Assembly (NCBI GenBank): GCA_002686955.1
Contig: NYZA01000124.1
Location: 1-6,773, forward strand
Reading direction: 5' to 3'
Source: Gemmatimonadota bacterium
GTDB lineage: Bacteria; GCA-2686955
Length of the DNA stretch: 6,773 nt
Numbering within the stretch: position 1 is the stretch's first letter; every line of letters starts with the position of its first letter. Shown piece after piece: positions 6,567 to 6,773 of the stretch. The notes beneath the pieces were generated by a model. The model was not told where the DNA came from and did not search any database. It saw only the letters and a program-made list of their open reading frames with translations. The position numbers were made by a program, and so were the translations under genes.

Positions 6567-6571
6567 CTCAG
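6537..6571 (-). repeat. Right terminal inverted repeat with flanking CTCAG
   Basis: This is the reverse-complement partner of the left arm, matching over 6540-6568 with one difference and extended by GCC at 6537-6539. The arm ends in CTCAG (6567-6571), 8 bases from the stop codon of the partial ATPase-like gene. Confidence 0.9.
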
Positions 6572-6579
6572 GTTCGAGT

Positions 6580-6773
6580 CTACGCTCGCATCAGCCTCAC
6601 GGACCTCTCCGCCGGACTGGTCGCCTCCTCGAACACCGTACGCTCCTCGATCGGCGCCGCCGCACTCCGCCGATCGAAAACCACAAGCACACCGGTGTCG
6701 AGCCCGAGGCGGTCGAGATAGCCGTCGAGCTGCGCGAGCCCCTTCGACAGCGGGTCCTTCTCGCCATCTCGCC
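6580..6773 (-). CDS. C-terminus of an AAA-type ATPase / PD-(D/E)XK nuclease-like protein (partial)
   Basis: A minus-strand frame enters from the right edge and ends at TAG (6582-6580), giving 63 complete codons. The peptide includes KDPLSKGLAQLDGYLDRLG, then LDTGVLVVFDRR, IEERTVFEEATSP and a final LMRA. This matches the very characteristic tail (GLxQLDxYLDRLGLDxGVLVIFDRR...TxFEEA...LRA) of a large bacterial family annotated as ATP-binding or AAA-ATPase-like proteins with a C-terminal PD-(D/E)XK nuclease-like domain, often present in many copies per genome. In that family the E-x-K active-site strand lies shortly upstream of this segment, so it falls outside the window. The biological role of the family is not firmly established; defence or mobile-element links have been proposed. 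The inverted-repeat element begins 8-13 bases beyond the stop. Confidence 0.8.
   Translation of the reverse strand, partial: RDGEKDPLSKGLAQLDGYLDRLGLDTGVLVVFDRRSAAAPIEERTVFEEATSPAERSVRLMRA

Noticed and set aside
6385-6571. Integron attC site or CRISPR unit
   Set aside because: No GTTRRRY/RYYYAAC core pair and no regularly spaced direct repeats.
6416-6721. 101-codon plus-strand frame through the element and beyond
   Set aside because: It runs across the repeat and then antisense to the recognisable ATPase C-terminus; no homology seen.

Overview
This is a high-GC chromosomal segment whose genes start with GTG and TTG as well as ATG. The gene content (a TolB-like/TPR protein, a NUDT19-like Nudix hydrolase and an ATPase with a PD-(D/E)XK-type C-terminus) would suit a GC-rich Gram-negative environmental lineage such as Myxococcota or a related deltaproteobacterial or metagenomic group. 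The sequence alone does not settle the taxonomy, and there is no rRNA or tRNA to help.

Layout. At the left edge (1-68, minus) there may be the first codons of a divergent gene preceded by a strong Shine-Dalgarno sequence. A rightward pair follows: a 634-residue TPR protein (209-2113), then a Nudix hydrolase (2125-2979) that starts 11 bases after the TPR stop behind its own GAGGG ribosome site. The two look like an operon. Converging on it is a minus-strand gene (3008-4093) for a diverged member of the four-carbon acid sugar kinase (DUF1537) fold that seems to have lost the family's hallmark active-site motifs. Back to back with that gene is aroC (4187-5272), a complete and confident chorismate synthase. 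The stop of aroC overlaps the stop of a convergent minus-strand gene (5269-6090), a BtuF-like cobalamin/metal-chelate-binding protein with no signal peptide and no transporter genes beside it.

The right end changes character. From 6091 to 6579 there is no gene. This stretch holds a 5' leader with a GC hairpin and possible promoter elements, then a 177-187 bp element with near-perfect 27-29 bp terminal inverted repeats, a possible CTCAG 5-bp target duplication, and a second inverted repeat inside it. Each of the five arm mismatches is a U-G wobble if the plus strand is transcribed. Eight bases beyond it is the stop of a minus-strand gene that runs off the window (6580-6773), recognisable as the C-terminus of an AAA-type ATPase/PD-(D/E)XK nuclease-like family.

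The named functions (shikimate pathway end product, nucleotide-derivative hydrolysis, corrinoid binding) do not form one obvious pathway. The window reads as ordinary housekeeping and accessory genes next to a small mobile or structured-RNA element. The items most worth following up are that element and the degenerate sugar-kinase-like protein.
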